This document shows, one piece after another, positions 32,412-32,417 of a stretch of DNA of 32,417 bases. The notes under the pieces were generated by a model, which had not been told where the DNA came from, ran no database searches, and saw only the letters and a list, made by a program, of their open reading frames with translations. Source of the DNA: an uncultured Chlamydiae bacterium (GTDB taxonomy: Bacteria; Chlamydiota; Chlamydiia; Chlamydiales; SM23-39). The position numbers and the translations under genes were made by a program. The first letter of the stretch is position 1; each line of letters begins with the position of its first letter. The stretch is taken from the NCBI GenBank assembly GCA_903889795.1, contig CAISYW010000064.1, positions 1-32,417 on the forward strand. The letters are read 5' to 3'.

Positions 32412-32417
32412 TACCTG

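Noticed and set aside
32271..32417. Minus-strand frame of 48 codons open to the right edge
   Set aside because: The translation is very basic and Cys/Arg/Gly rich and resembles no protein end I know. The DNA is better explained by the inverted repeats there.

Overview
The window looks like a chromosomal segment from a member of the Chlamydiae, probably an environmental (non-Chlamydiaceae) lineage. The strongest evidence is the minus-strand type III secretion block sctJ - sctK-like - sctL - sctR - sctS - sctT, which has the order of Chlamydia trachomatis CT559-CT564. A sufB-sufC-sufD-sufS operon, an XasA/GadC-type amino acid antiporter and a peptidoglycan-associated PgeF fit that. The dTDP-rhamnose genes, the RND tripartite pump and a large PATR-repeat autotransporter suggest an amoeba-associated or free-environment relative. 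Family and genus cannot be fixed from the sequence alone.

Layout. 1-727 (-): an EamA/DMT transporter cut by the left edge. 728-1540: about 0.8 kb of non-coding DNA rich in inverted repeats. 1541-4702 (+): pgeF-rmlC-rmlD-rmlB operon. 4676-4972 (-): an unrecognised 98-aa gene, divergent from the next operon. 5055-9367 (+): sufBCDS behind a near-consensus promoter, then a DUF2442 gene at 9418-9675. 9752-13891 (-): a 1379-aa autotransporter with five near-identical 69-residue repeats. 13892-15327: non-coding, holding a degenerate group II intron and several dispersed repeats. 15328-18167 (+): an APC antiporter and an RNB-domain exoribonuclease. 18164-20764 (-): two paralogous secreted His/Gly-rich proteins, a histidine phosphatase and acetate kinase. 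21219-25532 (-): the T3SS block. 25812-31488 (+): an RND efflux operon (adaptor, pump, outer-membrane factor) with its own promoter. 31485-32168 (-): an unrecognised 227-aa protein. 32169-32417: non-coding or unassigned.

How the genes work together. Four units are tightly organised by 4-14 bp overlaps or very short gaps: rhamnose synthesis (no rmlA in the window), Fe-S assembly, T3SS export apparatus plus inner ring and stalk components, and a complete tripartite pump. Acetate kinase is translationally linked to the histidine phosphatase. No phosphotransacetylase gene is in view.

Most unusual content: (i) the duplicated His/Gly-rich secreted proteins with an aromatic EVWxGPGxYYGxWFD motif; (ii) the two non-coding islands (728-1540 and 13892-15327), which share palindromic and direct-repeat modules and carry an intron relic with a frameshifted, truncated maturase; (iii) the recently amplified autotransporter repeats; (iv) start-site anomalies at sufB and the RNB nuclease. 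I found no clearly new multi-gene system. The His/Gly-rich pair and the repeat family are the best candidates for undescribed biology.
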